Part shown: piece by piece, positions 27,301 to 42,300 of the stretch
How positions within the stretch are numbered: the stretch's first letter is position 1
Layout of the letters: each line of letters starts with the position of its first letter
Source: Phallusia fumigata
Taxonomy: Eukaryota > Chordata > Ascidiacea > Phlebobranchia > Ascidiidae
Direction of reading: 5' to 3'
NCBI GenBank assembly: GCA_008931825.1
Contig: QXVZ01023849.1
Coordinates: 1 to 64,000, forward strand
Length of the DNA: 64,000 nt
Notes under the pieces: model-generated
Told to the model about the DNA's origin: nothing
Databases searched by the model: none
Seen by the model: the letters and a program-made list of their open reading frames with translations, nothing else
Position numbers and translations under genes: made by a program

Positions 27301-30300
27301 TTTAAATTTGTGTGGACTTTGGATGGCACCGAAGTAAAAACTGACAACAACAGTTTGATTTTTCAATACAATACTGCTGGGATTCATAGAGCTGAAGTTT
27401 TGGTATCTAGTTTGCTCTCATTAGTGAATCACACTCAGGTAAAATTTTGTCTGGTGAATGTTTTCAATATTTTTGGATGTATAAACGTTTTCATAAGCTG
27501 ATAGTTATAGTCCCAGTTGTTACCCCCACTACCCCCCTAAAATGGAACAAATGACTAAACAATGTCTGAGTCAGGTAAAATATAGACAGTTTGTATAGCA
27601 AGTCATTATGTTGTATCTGTTGCTGTCTTTTACCCTATACCCTGACAGTTAACTTACTAGCTATTCAAATTTTAGCTTGATGTAATTATCCATTCTTTCA
27701 TGGTATTGTATAATTTTATAAAATTAACTAAAAACATCTGTTCTCTACATATATTTAAAGTACTCTTCAACTTTGCAGTTGTGGAGACCTAGCGTTTCTG
27801 GCTGCAGAAATTCATGTTATATAAAGCTTAAGAAACTATGGGACCCAATGTTAAATGATGTGGTGAATATATATGCATTTAAATTGGGTAATAGTGTACA
27901 TGAAATATAGTGAAAGCCACCCTTCTAGTTATGATATAAAAGGCGATGATTGATTGATTTCCAACAAATGATGGGTTATCTTTTTTGAACCATTTTATTT
28001 AAATCAGCAAAAATTACCATGAAGATTTAAATTTTAATAGTTGGTTGTTGCAAAGTATTTAAAAGTATTTTGTTACCTTTCATTTAAGTTAAACTCATGT
28101 ATGCAAATTGTGCTAAATGGGTTTAATTATGTATTCTGTTGTAGCTGCTCTTTAATTACTCGTGAATACTGAAATAATGCGTAAGTCAAAATCTACATTA
28201 GAGCATGCGCAAATCATGAAATAGGCAACAAACATGCTTTGCTTGTTTCACTTGCACATAAACACAGGACAAATGTTGCAGGGCCACTTTATTGGGGTTT
28301 TGACCCGAATCAAATTCTAATAACAGCAAATTAACAATGCTGCCTATAAACAATGTATATTTGGGACCTGTCCTGTTGTGCCTAGAAAACAACTATGTCA
28401 CAAAAGGCCAAGTAACTAGAAACCAAGTATATGCAATGTACAAATGTTTGTAATTGGGATTTATGCATTTTTGTGTTTGTAATTGGGATTTATACATTTT
28501 TTAATAAAATAACAACCTAACTGAAGTATAATGTTTTAGGTTGAAACAAAACTATAAACATTTTCTTGAAATTATAGGGAAACATCTTTAGTTTAAGCTT
28601 TTTAACTTTCTGTGCAGATATTTTCTGTTTGTGTTCAAGATCCAATAGTTTCTGTTAATTTGACTGCAAGCAAACAATATATTGCTACTGGTATGGAACT
28701 TATGTTTTCATACCAAGTGATTGGAGGCACGAATGTAACTGCAACAGTGCTTTGGGAAGACAAATCCTTTTCTGGGATTTCCAATTTCACTGGTTTGTCA
28801 AATGTTGGTTTATTTGGCATAGTTAGTTTTGATAACCTAAATATTTCTTAGGAAACATTTCAAAAATTTTTTTAACTGCTGGACACTATGAGGTTATTTT
28901 GAATGTTTCAAATGAAGTTAGTCATTTGTCATCTTCTGCTTTCGTAGATGTTTTGGATGCTGTTAAAGGTAAGCTGCCTGAAAATTAAAATGAGATAAAG
29001 ATGATGGTATCAAATTTAACCTTCAGTTTCAATATTTTAGATTTACGGATTATCACAAGTTCTCCGTATGGCCTTGCTATAGCAAAGGGGCATAACGTAA
29101 CTTACACTGCGATTTACAAGGGAAGTAATGTGACTGTATTGTGGAGATTTGGGGATGCTTATAAAGATGGAGATGAGGTACACAAGTAGTAGTGTGTAGG
29201 ATGTTTGTTAAGATTGCTGCTATTGTAATATGAAACAAAAATATTCATAATGAAGACCTGAAAAATGGATGATTTTCATTCTTTAATCATGTCAGTACAG
29301 TTATTTTAAATTTGATTTTAAGCGTAGTTTTGTTACATCATAATTTCTTTGCAGGTTTCACACATTTATAACGATGAAGACGATGTTTATGTTGATATCG
29401 AAGCAAGTAACCTGATAAATGCAGTGGAAACTCGTTTAAAAATTGTGGTTCAATCTCCTGTTGAAGGCGTAGTTGTATCTGAGATTCAATCAGTGGTTCT
29501 TGAAGGCAACCCAGTTTGGTTTAACATATCAGAAAGAGGAAATGCAAACACTTTTCGTTGGATGGTATGTAGCTGTTAGGATGTTTGTTGTTCCTATTCT
29601 GAAGGGGATCCATACTGTTTTTCTGTTTTAATCTTAGTAAGTCGGATGTTTTAATCATAGGGATCTAAAGTTGGCCATTCACACTTTTTTTGAGTGTTAC
29701 AACAATTTTGTTTGTCCTAAGAGTCCTAGCACTTAATCCAATACCCTTAAATGGGCAAAAGTTTGTCAGGGTGAATTTGCACCCTTAATAAATGATATTG
29801 CACAATATTGCATAAAACTGTCTGGGTGTTATGGTCTCAACAAGATAAAAACAGCAAAACCTTATGTATGTGGATATATTTTGGATTGTGGATCTTACTT
29901 GCAGAAAAAAGTTTTCATGTTAAGATAAAACTTTTCCAGGTGGGTCATTAAGATTTGTCACCAGTTGATTTGAGCCTCAAACCCACAGCAATTGACATGT
30001 TTGGTTGGTGTGGAGGAAACTTTCACAGCTAGTAATATGGTCATACAGTTGTGTCATCTGTTTTATTTGACTACATAGCCCCAAGTGAAAATGAAATTAT
30101 GTTTCATGTGTTATGAACTACTGGTCTCAGTTAATTATGTGTCCCCCTTTCTCTGTTTTTTTCTTTATTTCCTTTTTTCTGTCTAACGCGAGTTCTTTCC
30201 CACGTTTTGGTGAAGAAGGAGTTGTTTCAGTTTCTTCAAATTTTCACACATAGATGGGTATCTAAAGTTGTGCACTGTCAACTTTTCACCCCAATTCACC

Positions 30301-33300
30301 CACAGGCCCCAAAAATGTGAAATTTTATAAACGCAATATTTAGCAAAGTAAGTCAACTAGAAGTTTCTTTTTTTAATGGTTGATACAATGCAAAGTATAT
30401 AAAATGAGTTTAAGGCTTTAGTTTGGATTAACCCATTTTTTACCTTTTTAACCTCAAATATTCAGTTTTTTGTTTACATAAGTTTGTTCCCATGTTTTGG
30501 TCAACAAAGAGTTGTTCAAACTTCTTTGAATTTTCAAACATGATAGATGGGTATCTAAAGTTGTGCACTGACAACTTTTCACCCCAGTTCACCCATCGGT
30601 TCACCCACAGGCCTCCACAGCGTGAAATTTTTAAATCAGCAATATTTAACAAAGTAAGTTACCTAATAATTTCCTATTTTGATGGTTGATGCAATGTAAA
30701 CTATTTTAAAGTATTTTGTGACTTTAATTTGGATTCACCCATTACCTTTATTCATTTTTTTCCAAATATTCATTTTTTTGTTTACATGCCCTTTGCTTCA
30801 TACATACTAATCCCAAAGTATTGAAATTTAAAATGTACATATGTGGCATGCTTTTCATTGGTTGTTTAAAATTTTAGCATGATCGGTCAAGTATTTACCC
30901 TTACCTCAGTATGTTTGCTGTTTTAAGAAGACAGTGCGGCACAGCAATGTATTTATTCATTCATACACGCAACACCTCCCAACATGTATAAAGAGATTTT
31001 TATGACAGACGAATCCCAGCTGTTGATACTACACCACTGCTTTACGTGATTGCATAGTGTTAACTAAAATGCGTTTGCTTANGGCACAGCAATGTATTTA
31101 TTCATTCATACACGCAACACCTCCCAACATGTATAAAGAGATTTTTATGACAGACGAATCCCAGCTGTTGATACTACACCACTGCTTTACGTGATTGCAT
31201 AGTGTTAACTAAAATGCGTTTGCTTAATAACGCTGTAAAAGATAATACCTTACAATAACTTCGCTCTCATTTAATAACTTCGCTCAGTTCCACTCTCTTG
31301 TAGAGTAGCATGTAAGCTTATATTTGGTTGGTCAAAAAGCGCAATGTTGTTGTTAGATTTACAGCGCATTGCTGAAACCGTGTTGGAAAGGGTTGTTTAG
31401 AGTATGCGGTTTACTACAGCTCGGCCAACGGTCACTGCAGGTTAAACTATTGGTCAGTGTAACTGTGGGGTTTAATTGATGCTTTTGACATTGATATTGA
31501 AATTGACATGATGTAGGAAATGATTTAGTTAAGTTATAAATGGAAGTCTTTACTTTTTGTTTAAATTTGTAAAACTGATTTTTTAAACCGATCTTGTTCT
31601 AAAAACATCACTACTATTCAGAAATTGCATGTGTGTGGGGACCGATATGTTTATGCTGGCAAAAACAATCATGTTATAAAATGGCAAGGAATTTTGGGAC
31701 CCAATGTAATGTGGGTATTGAATACATATCCAATGTAATAAAGAAAATGGTATATGTGGAGAACATCATTTTGAGGTGATAGTGTATATGGAATGAAAAT
31801 ATGGGGAGCGCCACCTCTCTAGTTATTTTTAGAATCATGAACTCCACAGATTATGAAATAAAACTTACTTAAAAAATCTGCTACAATTTTAACATGTATC
31901 TGTCAAAATGCCTAATCTTCAACTTGAACCCAGTGTAAAATAATGTGGTAAATATAACATTCTTTATAAATTAAGTGATAGTGTGTATGGAATGGCCATT
32001 TTGGTTAAAGCCATGATGTAATGCAGGTATTACATATATATCCAATGTAATAAAAGGAAATGGTATATAAGTGGGATGTGCAAAGACAATATGGAGAAAA
32101 CCACTTTTCTAGTGTTTGATTTATAAATAGGGATATTTGTGCTTTAGATTACTCCTAACTTGCCAGGAAACTGGTCATCAAGATTGACAGACCTCCACTT
32201 CTTCTACCAGTTTACCATTCCTGGCATATTTGAGGTCTTCCTGATGGCTGAAAATGAAGTACGTTTCGGATGTATTTGTGCAACAATAAGGGCTCTGGCA
32301 TTAAAAAATTGTTTTCAGGTGAGTTCCCAAAATTTCACATTTCCATTGCTTGTGGCTGAAAACATCAGTTCATTGCACATTGCATCAAATGGAACAACAA
32401 ATGGATTTGGACCATCTAAAGAACTACTGCAGTTTGAAGGGTTGATATCGGATGGTACATCTGCTTCTCGATTTTCAAATTATCGATGTTCTAAAATCTC
32501 CTGGGAAATACTTCATGCACATAACAAGAGCTTGGTGAAAAGCTTTTCAAGTAACTTTGATTAAACTGATATTATCATGGTTGAGTTGTTTGTATTACCA
32601 TGTAAAACATCAATGTTGTATCTGCAGATTCTAGTAGTATTGAAATAGTTTTTGATGATGGCATTTACGAAATTTGGTTGAATGTATCTAATTGTGCGAT
32701 GAACCAAGTTGTCAAATATACAGTCAACATTATACAAAGAATATCAAACATAACTCTATCCAAAACAAAATTCCCCTACAATGCTGTTTCTACTGGAGAG
32801 GAAGTGCAAATTCAGGTTGGGCCTCCACCATAAAGTTTTCTAGCTACTGGCCAACCAAGGATTGGCATAACAAAAAAGTTTTTATTTTATCTGAAAGTTG
32901 TGCAACAAAGCATTGGCTTGGATTGTTCCCTGATATACTTTTTAGTTTAAATTTTAATTTAGAAGAGAAAACTTGACAATGAACAATCATTTGCATGTTT
33001 TTGTAGGGTTTAAACATGGTGCAGTTCTAGAAAACATTTATTAAAGTATGCCTGTTTCACTTTTCATATTTTTGTGTTGATAAAGGGCAAATAATGTGCA
33101 GTATATTTGTTCACACTACTCCTCTCCATGATGGGCACACATATTGTTTTACCTTGTTTTTTTGACAACTTTTTACATCAGTTCACCCACAGGCCCCCAA
33201 AAACATGAAATTTTTTTTAAACAGCAGTATTTAACAAAGTAAAACACCTAGCAGTTTCCTAATTTGGTAGTTGATTCAATGCAAAGTATTTTGAAGTATT

Positions 33301-36300
33301 TTGTGACTTTAAGTTGGATTTACCAATTTTTTATCTTTTAAACCTCTAATGTTCAGTTTTGCTTTTTACATGCCCTTTGCTTCAAGACATACTTATCCAA
33401 ATGCTATGAAATCTAAAACGTACATATGTAGGGTGCTTCTCATTGATTGTGTACAATTTTAGCCTGGTCGGTCAAGTATATAGACCCAATGACACATAAA
33501 GTACTATAAATTGACCCAATGCGAGGGAGTGATTGACGAGTTTATGACACAAACAGTGCAAGGCTCAGTGGTTGGTAACAAGCTGCAACCATAGGCGCCG
33601 ACCACGGGTATGCCAGGTATGCCTGGCATACCCGGGCGAAAATCTCGGGTATGCCGCATACCCGAGAATTTGACCGCCGTTCGTCAAGCGTCATTTACTG
33701 TTAGGAAATTCTTTTGAACTTTAAACCATTCGTAACAAACGCCATTGAACACAAACGCGGGTATTGTCTCACAACCAGGTAATTGTTCGCATGAGAAACC
33801 ATGGGAGTAATAGTGACGTCATAGTGAGCCTGTGATGCAATAGCCGCTCTGGCAGGAAAGAAATGTTAAATTTACAGCGGAGCGTTGCCGTCCGTAACAA
33901 ACATGTTTACATTCGTTCCCCGCTTGCTGGGTTGCGGGACAGAAAATACAAGTCGAAACTTATCTACTGTCAGTAATCTCTTAATACCTGTGCAGGTATA
34001 AACGTTTAATCTTTAGAAAAAATCATTGAAAACTTCCACGCACCTGTTGCATTCATTTTTGTGAGTTATGGAAACAGAAGTTCATTGGAGCGTTACGGTG
34101 TTGTTGTGCAACGGACCACAGGACAATTTGTTTGTTATTTAATGCGGCCTTACCACGCAGGAACATGCGTTCGTTTGCAACTGTAACTAAAGTTTCAGGC
34201 GGTAAATTTGCGTTGCGAGAAGTGCTTAAACTGCAAGCCTTCACATAGTCTCACCCTATTAAGCTCCAAGAAAGATATTTGGTATTTCATGACGTCATCC
34301 CCTGACGTCATATAATTTGGCATACCCGAAAAAATTTAAAAGTCGGCGCCTATGGCTGCAACGTCACACATAAACAGGTGTTAATTTGGGCCAGTCAGGT
34401 GGGCATTTTGCCAAAGACAAATAGGCGGTGATGTTCCAATACTTTTGCTATATTGCAATGTAGAAGACAGTACAGAACAGCTATTTATTATGGGTCCCCT
34501 TCCTAAAAGGGAACACATATTGTTTTCACTCTGTTTGTTTTGTTTTTTTCTTTGTTTTTTCCACCCTGCAGCTTGTCCATGCACTTTTGGCACGAAATGT
34601 TTGATGGATTTGGATGAAACCTTAACAGCTGGTAGGTATGGTCATGGAAGTGTGTCCTCTGTTTCGATTAACTTCATAGCCCCAAGGGTTACCCCGCTAG
34701 CCCCCAAAAGGGTGAAATATTTTCTTGCACTATGTCTATGCACTTTGCCATGAGCTGTTTGGCGGATTTGGATGAAACTTTTACAGTTGGTGGATGTGGT
34801 CATGGAGTTGTGTCATCAGTGTTGTTTGTCCCCATATCCCAATGGTTACCTCACTAGCCCCCTAAAATGGGTCAAATTGTTAAACATTCTCCGAATTGGA
34901 TGAAAGGGGGGGGGGGGGGGGGGGGGGGGGTTGTGGTGCAATAATTGATGTGTTTTACCCAATAGCCCCTGTAGTTACCCCACTAGCCCCCTAAAATGGA
35001 TCAAATTGTTAAACATTCTCCGAATTGGATGAAATTTGGGCAGTTTTTATAACATGTCATAATGGTGCTATAATTATTGTGTTTTACCCCATAGCCCCAG
35101 TAGTTACCCCACTAGCCCCCTAATATGGGTTAATTATTAAAAAAATATCTACATTGGATGACATTTAGACAGTTTGTATAACATGTCATTGGGGGGGGGT
35201 TGTTGCTGTGTTTTACCCTATACCCCTGGTAGTTAACGTACTAGCCTTTTAAAGTTTGTAGGTTGGGTCATAGTTAGTCATATTATCAATTCTGTTATTT
35301 CATTGTATAATTTATGTAAAATTAGATATTTTACAACTTTGTATGTGTTGGGACCCATGCATTTCTGCCTGCAGAAACAATTATGTTATAAAAAGCTGAA
35401 GTAACTGTAGGACCCAATGTGAAAAGACATGGTGAATATATTTGCATTTACAAATTGTGTGATAGTGTGTATGGAATGGCAATATGGTGAAAGCCACCCT
35501 TCTAGTTTAATGTTTTGTTTTTAGTCCTGGCATTTCGCTGCATGTAGTTGCATTTATCGTGGACACATTATCTGCCAACATATATATAGAAATTATCATG
35601 TTTTATGACAGACGAATCCCAGCTGTTGATACTAACCAAAATGCATTTGCTAAACAACGCTGTAAAAGATGATATGTTACAATAACTTTGCTAGTGAATG
35701 TGGAATGAAAATTTGGAGAATGCCACCTCTCTAGTGTTACATCACTGCTTATTATAGTCCCCCTGAAGGGGACACATATTGTTTTCACTTATTATAGTCC
35801 CCCTGAAGGGGACACATATTGTTTTTTTTTGTTTCTTTTCTACCATGCCTCTTGTCATCCCAGTTTTGCCATGAGTTGAAGTTGTGTCATTTGTTTTGTT
35901 CGACCCTATGTCCACAGTGGTTACCCCGCCAACCCCCCAAAATGAGTCAAATTACGAAACAATCTCTGAATTGGGCAATATTTTGATAGTTTGTACAACA
36001 TTGTGGTGAATTAATCGCTTTGTTGACCCCAAAGCTCGAGTGATTATCCTGCTCGCCCCCAAAATGGGTCAAAATATTAAACAACATCCGAATTGGGTGA
36101 AATTTATACAGTTTGTATTCTAAGTCATTGTGGTGAATTACTCGCTGTGTTTGACTCCCATAGTCCCAGTGGTTACCCCGCAAATCCCTTCAAATTATTA
36201 AATTATGTCCATTGTGTGAAATTTGCTCAGTTTATCTAACAGGTAATTTGGGTGCATTGATTGCTGTGTTCACCCTTATAGCCCCATCAGGTACCCTGCT

Positions 36301-39300
36301 AGCCCCCCAAAATATATTCATGGCTGCATACAATTAATCAACAGTTTGTATGTGTGGGGTCCCATACATTTCTGCCTGCAGAAACAATTATGTCATAAAG
36401 CTGAAGTAACTGTAGGACCCAATGTAACATAAAGTACTATATATGTATTTAATTTTAGTTGGATAATAGTGTATGTGGAATTGTAAAATGGTTAAAGGCA
36501 CCCTTATATTTTTTAAAACTTTTGGTTAGTGTTTTGTGTAAACCAGGCCTAATGAATTCAGGAAAGCTGGCAGCATAGACTTTTTGTAATGGTTGCTACT
36601 CTACAAATTTTCAGTGGGGTGGCTGCCACCCGGGAATCGATGGCAGTGCTGGTCAACGTATTTGTTAGTGTGGCTGTAAGGTTTAAATCATTCACTTGGC
36701 ACATAGATTGTAATTGCCATGATGTTAGAAATGACTTGGTTGGATTCTAAAAGGTATTGTTTACTTTTTGTTCACATGTTTTGTTTCAAGTCTTTGGACA
36801 GTTTGTCTAACATTCCAAGGTGATGCATTAATCGCTGTGTCTTTCCCTCAAGCCTCAACAGTTAACCCACTAGCCCCCTAAAATAGTTAAAATTATCAAA
36901 CAATGTCCAAACTGGATGTAACTTTGACAGCTTGTAGAAAATGTCAGTGTGGTGCAGTGATTGCTTTGTTTGTACCTAAAGCCTGACATGTATTGAGAAA
37001 ACGCATAATGTACAAATTTTCATGTGCATTTTGGCCAGCAGAAACAATCATGCCATAACAAGCTCAGGTAACTATGGGACCCAATGTTAAATAATGCGCG
37101 AAATATAACCTTTTTTATATCAGGTAATAGTGTATGAAGAATGTCTATGTATGGTAAACCACTCTTAGTCATCGTTTGATAGTTTGTAGGTCATAAAGAA
37201 TACTGAATAAACAGGCCAAAAAAAATTTGCTTGCACAGACAACATATTCCCCACTATTAAATTTCATTCAACACTTTTAAATGTTGTTTAGGCATCTGTG
37301 TCCAGAGGAACAAACCTAACATATTCATGGAGAGCGCATTACAACTATCCACCAAAATTAACACATACCTCAGTTTTTTCTCACACGTATGTTGATCCTG
37401 CAATTTATGATGTCTACCTTGAAGTATCAAATCCTCTAAATAGGATGACAGCAACTTTTACGTTGTATGTTCAAGACCAGATTAATGGTTAGTAGTTATA
37501 CTGTTTTTACTTTGTTTGTTTGTTTGTTTTTTTCTTTCTTTTTTCCGCCCTACAGCTTGTCCACCCACTTCTGGAACAAAATGTTTGGATGCCTTTGGGT
37601 GAAACATCAGAGTGTGTTATTTGTTTTCATTGGCCTCATCCAGTTTGTGTAACATGTAATTGTGGTTCATTATGGGTCCCTTTCCCAGCTGAAGACACAT
37701 ATTGTTTTTACTGTTTTTTTTGTCTTTTTTCTCCACCTGCAGCTTGTTCATGCACTTTTAACATGAAATGTTAATGGATTTGGATGAAACTTTTACAGCT
37801 GGTAGATATGGTAATGTCAGTGTGTTATCCGTTTGACCCCATAGCCCCAAGGGTTACCCCACTAGACCCCCAAATGGTGAAATATTCCCCAAACATTGTC
37901 TATGCACTTTTGGGGTGAAATGTTTGGTGGATTTGAATGAAACCTTCACAGCTAGAAGATATGTGATGTGTCATTAGTTTCGGTTAACCACACAGACCCA
38001 GTGGCTACCCCGCCAGCCCCCTAAAAGTGGGTCAATTATTAAACAATGATGGAATTTGTTGAAATTTTGATTAAAATTGAATTAAATTTACACAGTTTTT
38101 GAACATGTCATTGTGGTGTATCGATTTATTTGTTTGACCCCAACACCAGTGGTTATTCCGCTAGCCCTGTAAAATAGGTCATATTTTTTAACAATGGAAT
38201 AAATTTGGACAGTTTGGAGAACATGCCATTATAGTACATTGCTGTGTTTACCCTTAGAGGCCATTGTTATGTTACAATATGTTTGTACTGTAAGTGTAAC
38301 ATAAGATGATTACAAGGAACTGCAATATTTCATGCAACACTTTCCTTTGCTAAATAGCGAAACGCGTTAAAGTGTGCTTGATGAACGTATGTTAAGCTAC
38401 ACCAAAGCATTATGCAAAAACAGCAATTTAGATATTTTGAACTTAACGACTAAATGACTTTGGCAACATTCATTTCAGTACGTGTTCATGCCTATGACCA
38501 ACCAAAACACTTTTGAACCATTGAATAGTCCTAAAAGAGTATCGTTGTTTTACAAACATGTGCAGACCCATGTGACTTAACACCTAGATACCTGTGCCCA
38601 AGAACTATACTTTGTTTTATTTCCATGTATCTTAACCACATATGAGTGTCATTTGATCGCCACAGTGCACCAGTTTATTATGGCTTGTAAGTAATGAAAC
38701 TGTGCAAAGTGAATAACTAGCCAAGAAGGTGCCGTAGGAAGTTCTGTCATGTGTGTTGGGATATCACAACTCTTGCTGCTGTACACATGTGTGACATCAC
38801 GATAAGGACAAATGTTATATCGCATTAAAAAAGTCATTGAGAGGTTATACTCTGGTTGCCTGCTGCACAATCAAAAGGGGGCTTACATTTATGCTTAGCT
38901 AGGGTGTTGAATGCAATGCTGGTGTTGCACACATTTTCAATTAAAAAATGGAAAATCATTAATGGTATGTGAAAAATATCTTTTAATGAGTCATAGTGTA
39001 TATGCAAGGGCAAATTTGGAGAATACATTTACTAAACAGACATTTTATGTTATATCCTATACTACGGCAGCTGACATTAAACCTATTTCTGTTAGTTTTT
39101 GCTAGACAATTTCTGTTAGTTTTTGCACTGAGTTTTGAGAGTTTCATCAGTCTGGGTGTCTCTAAAAATAACATTTCATTTTGTTTACTTTTAGGACTGT
39201 TTGTGGAACACTTAAATTATGTTGTGCCCTTTTATGTTGCGTATGGAAAAAATTCTCTTTTTCATGCATCTGTGATTAATGGAAGTAATGTATTTTATTC

Positions 39301-42300
39301 GTGGCAATTTATGGATCTTCTAACTGGTGCCAAATCAGATTCTAAATGTACAGTGCATGGCACCATCCATTGGAACTTTACTGAGGTAAAAGTAACGAAA
39401 AGCTTTACACAGTTTTCTGAAGTCATTTGACAACTGGAAATGAACTTATATTTTAAGATTGCCACCTATTTATTGGTCTTAAATGCATCAAACTATATAA
39501 GCTGGGATCACCTGAATACTACTGTACATGTAATATTACCCGTGTCAGATTTGGAGGTTTATGTGGAAAATTACACAATCCCAGTAAACCAAGCATTCAA
39601 TGTAAGTGCATATTTTTCTTTTTTGAGATTAATGTGGTGAATTGCAAATATTTGTATTACAGATATATGCTAGTGCCATGGCAGGAGATAATGATGTTTC
39701 CTTTAAATTTGACTTCGGTGATGGGTCACTACCTTCACCAGGAGAAAAACTGAACTTGACAACCTCAAAAATGAATTATTTATACCCTGTTGTGGGAATT
39801 TACACAGTAGGTTTTTTTTCGGCCAAATGATCTTTAGCCAATTTTATTTTCTTTAGCACAGGGGTGCATAACCTGCAGTTGCAGATACTATTTAATGGCA
39901 TGTATATTAAGCACAACTGTGGATTGGTTCAAACACTTCGGCTGAATAAAAACAAACGTGTAAGAGGGAGTCAATAAAAAATCTATATTTTATTACACCC
40001 TCAGTAATTAGTTTGCTTTAAAACAAGTTTGGTTGACAAGGTGTCAAAACAACCTGCACACAAATATTTTTGGGCTTCTGCATGTTAAGGTGTTTTTGAG
40101 GTCAAACTGGCAATTGTTGCCAGTGAACCCATGGCATTGTTGCATTATAGGATGTTATGCATATAAACTAAACAACTGTAATATTTGGATCTTTGCCAAG
40201 TTTTGAAATGCTGCACCAAATTATCCTCAATTGACATGTGTTAAACTATAGCAGAGCAATATTTTTAAGGATTTAAAATAAATGAAATTAAACCCCCTGT
40301 GGCTACATTTGTCATTATGCATGCGACATACATGCTGCATTTGTGAGATTGGATTACATTTTAGTGACGTGCTGTTTCAAGAGACTACTTACAGTTTTTG
40401 TAACTTTCTGCGCATAAATAGAATTTTTTTTTCATGTGTATTGGAATACTGCTGCATGTCATTGTGACATCACAATAGAGTGTGTGGTGACGTACTTCTG
40501 CCACTTTACAGTTTTTGTAACATGGTGCCTATGTGGCGGCCATGGATAATAAAGACTGTGATGAAGCCAGCAGTAGAAATATGGTTTTCAGCAGATTTTT
40601 AAGTAACCTTCATGGAGAAAGCAAACAAATTGCTATATTTATCTTGTGTTTTACATGTCCTTCCAAAAAAATATATATAATTTGCCTAGATCTTGATACA
40701 AGCAATCAACAATGCGACAATTTTAAGTGAAAATGTATCATTGTCAGTAAGAGAGCCGATTTCTGGCCTTCAGCTTCTTGGTCTTAACTCTGGAAGTGTA
40801 AGTTTTTGAGCGTAAATATGTTGTCTTTCTATGTGGCATGTCATATGTTGTAACATTTAAGTAAGTTAACATGAACAACATAATTACTTGTATTTTCTAG
40901 TCCTTCTGTGCAAAATCTATATTGTTTAACAAATTTTAGTTCATCATTGTCAATGTTGTGTACAATTTATCTGCTTTGGTCAATATGGGCACTGAGGTTG
41001 ACTTCAACTGGACCTTTTTGCCTCCTCTTGGAACTGGTCATAGTTCTGGTTCAAACTATAAATTAATTCCCTCTGAAGAAGGAATGTTAAACATTACTAT
41101 CACTGCTAGCAATATCATTTCATCTGTGCAGGAACACATCTATGTGACAGTAAGAATGTGATGTTTTACAAGAGAGAATGCCTTGTGGGTTTTTTTAATT
41201 GAGAGTTTGGTGCATCTTTATTACAGGCTCAAGTTCAACCAGTTGTTAATCTTATGCTCAAAAATTCTGGACAAATTTACATGAATGAAAATGTTATTCT
41301 TGATATCAATGTTGTTTCTGTAGGTATACAATTTATACCATTTATAGATAAAAACTACATTCAGTTGTTTTAAGGGAACTGCTGTTCAACACAGTATCAA
41401 TTTCGGTGATGGAAATATTTATAACACTTCAAGTAATTCCGCCCAAAATGTGTATTCTGAACCTGGAGAATATGTAATTAAAGTTTTATCATTCAATAAA
41501 GCATCACAGGTAAAGGTTATTTGGGTAATTTTATCAAACTTCTTAATCAAAGGATGATTGCTTTTGTTTTAGACTTTGGAAACACTAAAAATTACAATTT
41601 TGGAATTGAAGTGTTTAAGACCCAATCTCGCTTTCGTGGGGGATGATATTGATGAGACAAAATTTTATCGGTCACGAAATGTGTACATTGAAACAGAGAT
41701 TGAAACATTTGGCTGCAATGAATACATTGTAAAATACGTCTGGAAAATGTATCAGCAAACGTCATGCCACGACCTAAATGACAGCACTCTTGTGGTACAG
41801 CCATTTGAAAAGTCACTTGATATAATTTAATGCATATATATTTTTGTACAATGCCTACTTTTGTTTTTAGAAATTCCCTATTGCCAGAACACCTCTGCTT
41901 GTACTTGCCCCCTTAACCTTGAAAATAGGTCGATATTGTGTTGTGTGTTCTGCTTCATTTATTGGAACCCCACTGGAACATACTGTGTCAACACAGATTG
42001 AGGTATAACTGAAGCAGGGTTGTTTGAACCTTTACCCAGTTGTCATTGCCTGGAGGTTCAGTCAGTGTTATATTAAATCTTCTGCTGTTATTATGGGTCC
42101 CCTTCCTGAAAGGGGACACATATTGTTTTCACTCTGTTTTTGTTTTTTTTTCTTTTTTTTTCTTTTTTCTGCCCTGCAGCTTGTCCATGCACTTTTGGCA
42201 TGAAATGTTTGATGGATTTGGATGAAACTTTCACAGCTGGTAGATATGGTCATGGCGATGTGCCATTCATTTCGATTGACTTCTTAGCCCCAAGGGTTAC

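Noticed and set aside
34906-34930. G-quadruplex or G-rich regulatory site
   Set aside because: The run replaces an equal length of ordinary repeat sequence, which points to a sequencing or assembly error.
40533-40730. Frame MAAMDNKDCDEAS... as a small gene or exon
   Set aside because: Its end overlaps the exon 32 acceptor in another frame, and its start lies in repeat-like sequence. No family resemblance.
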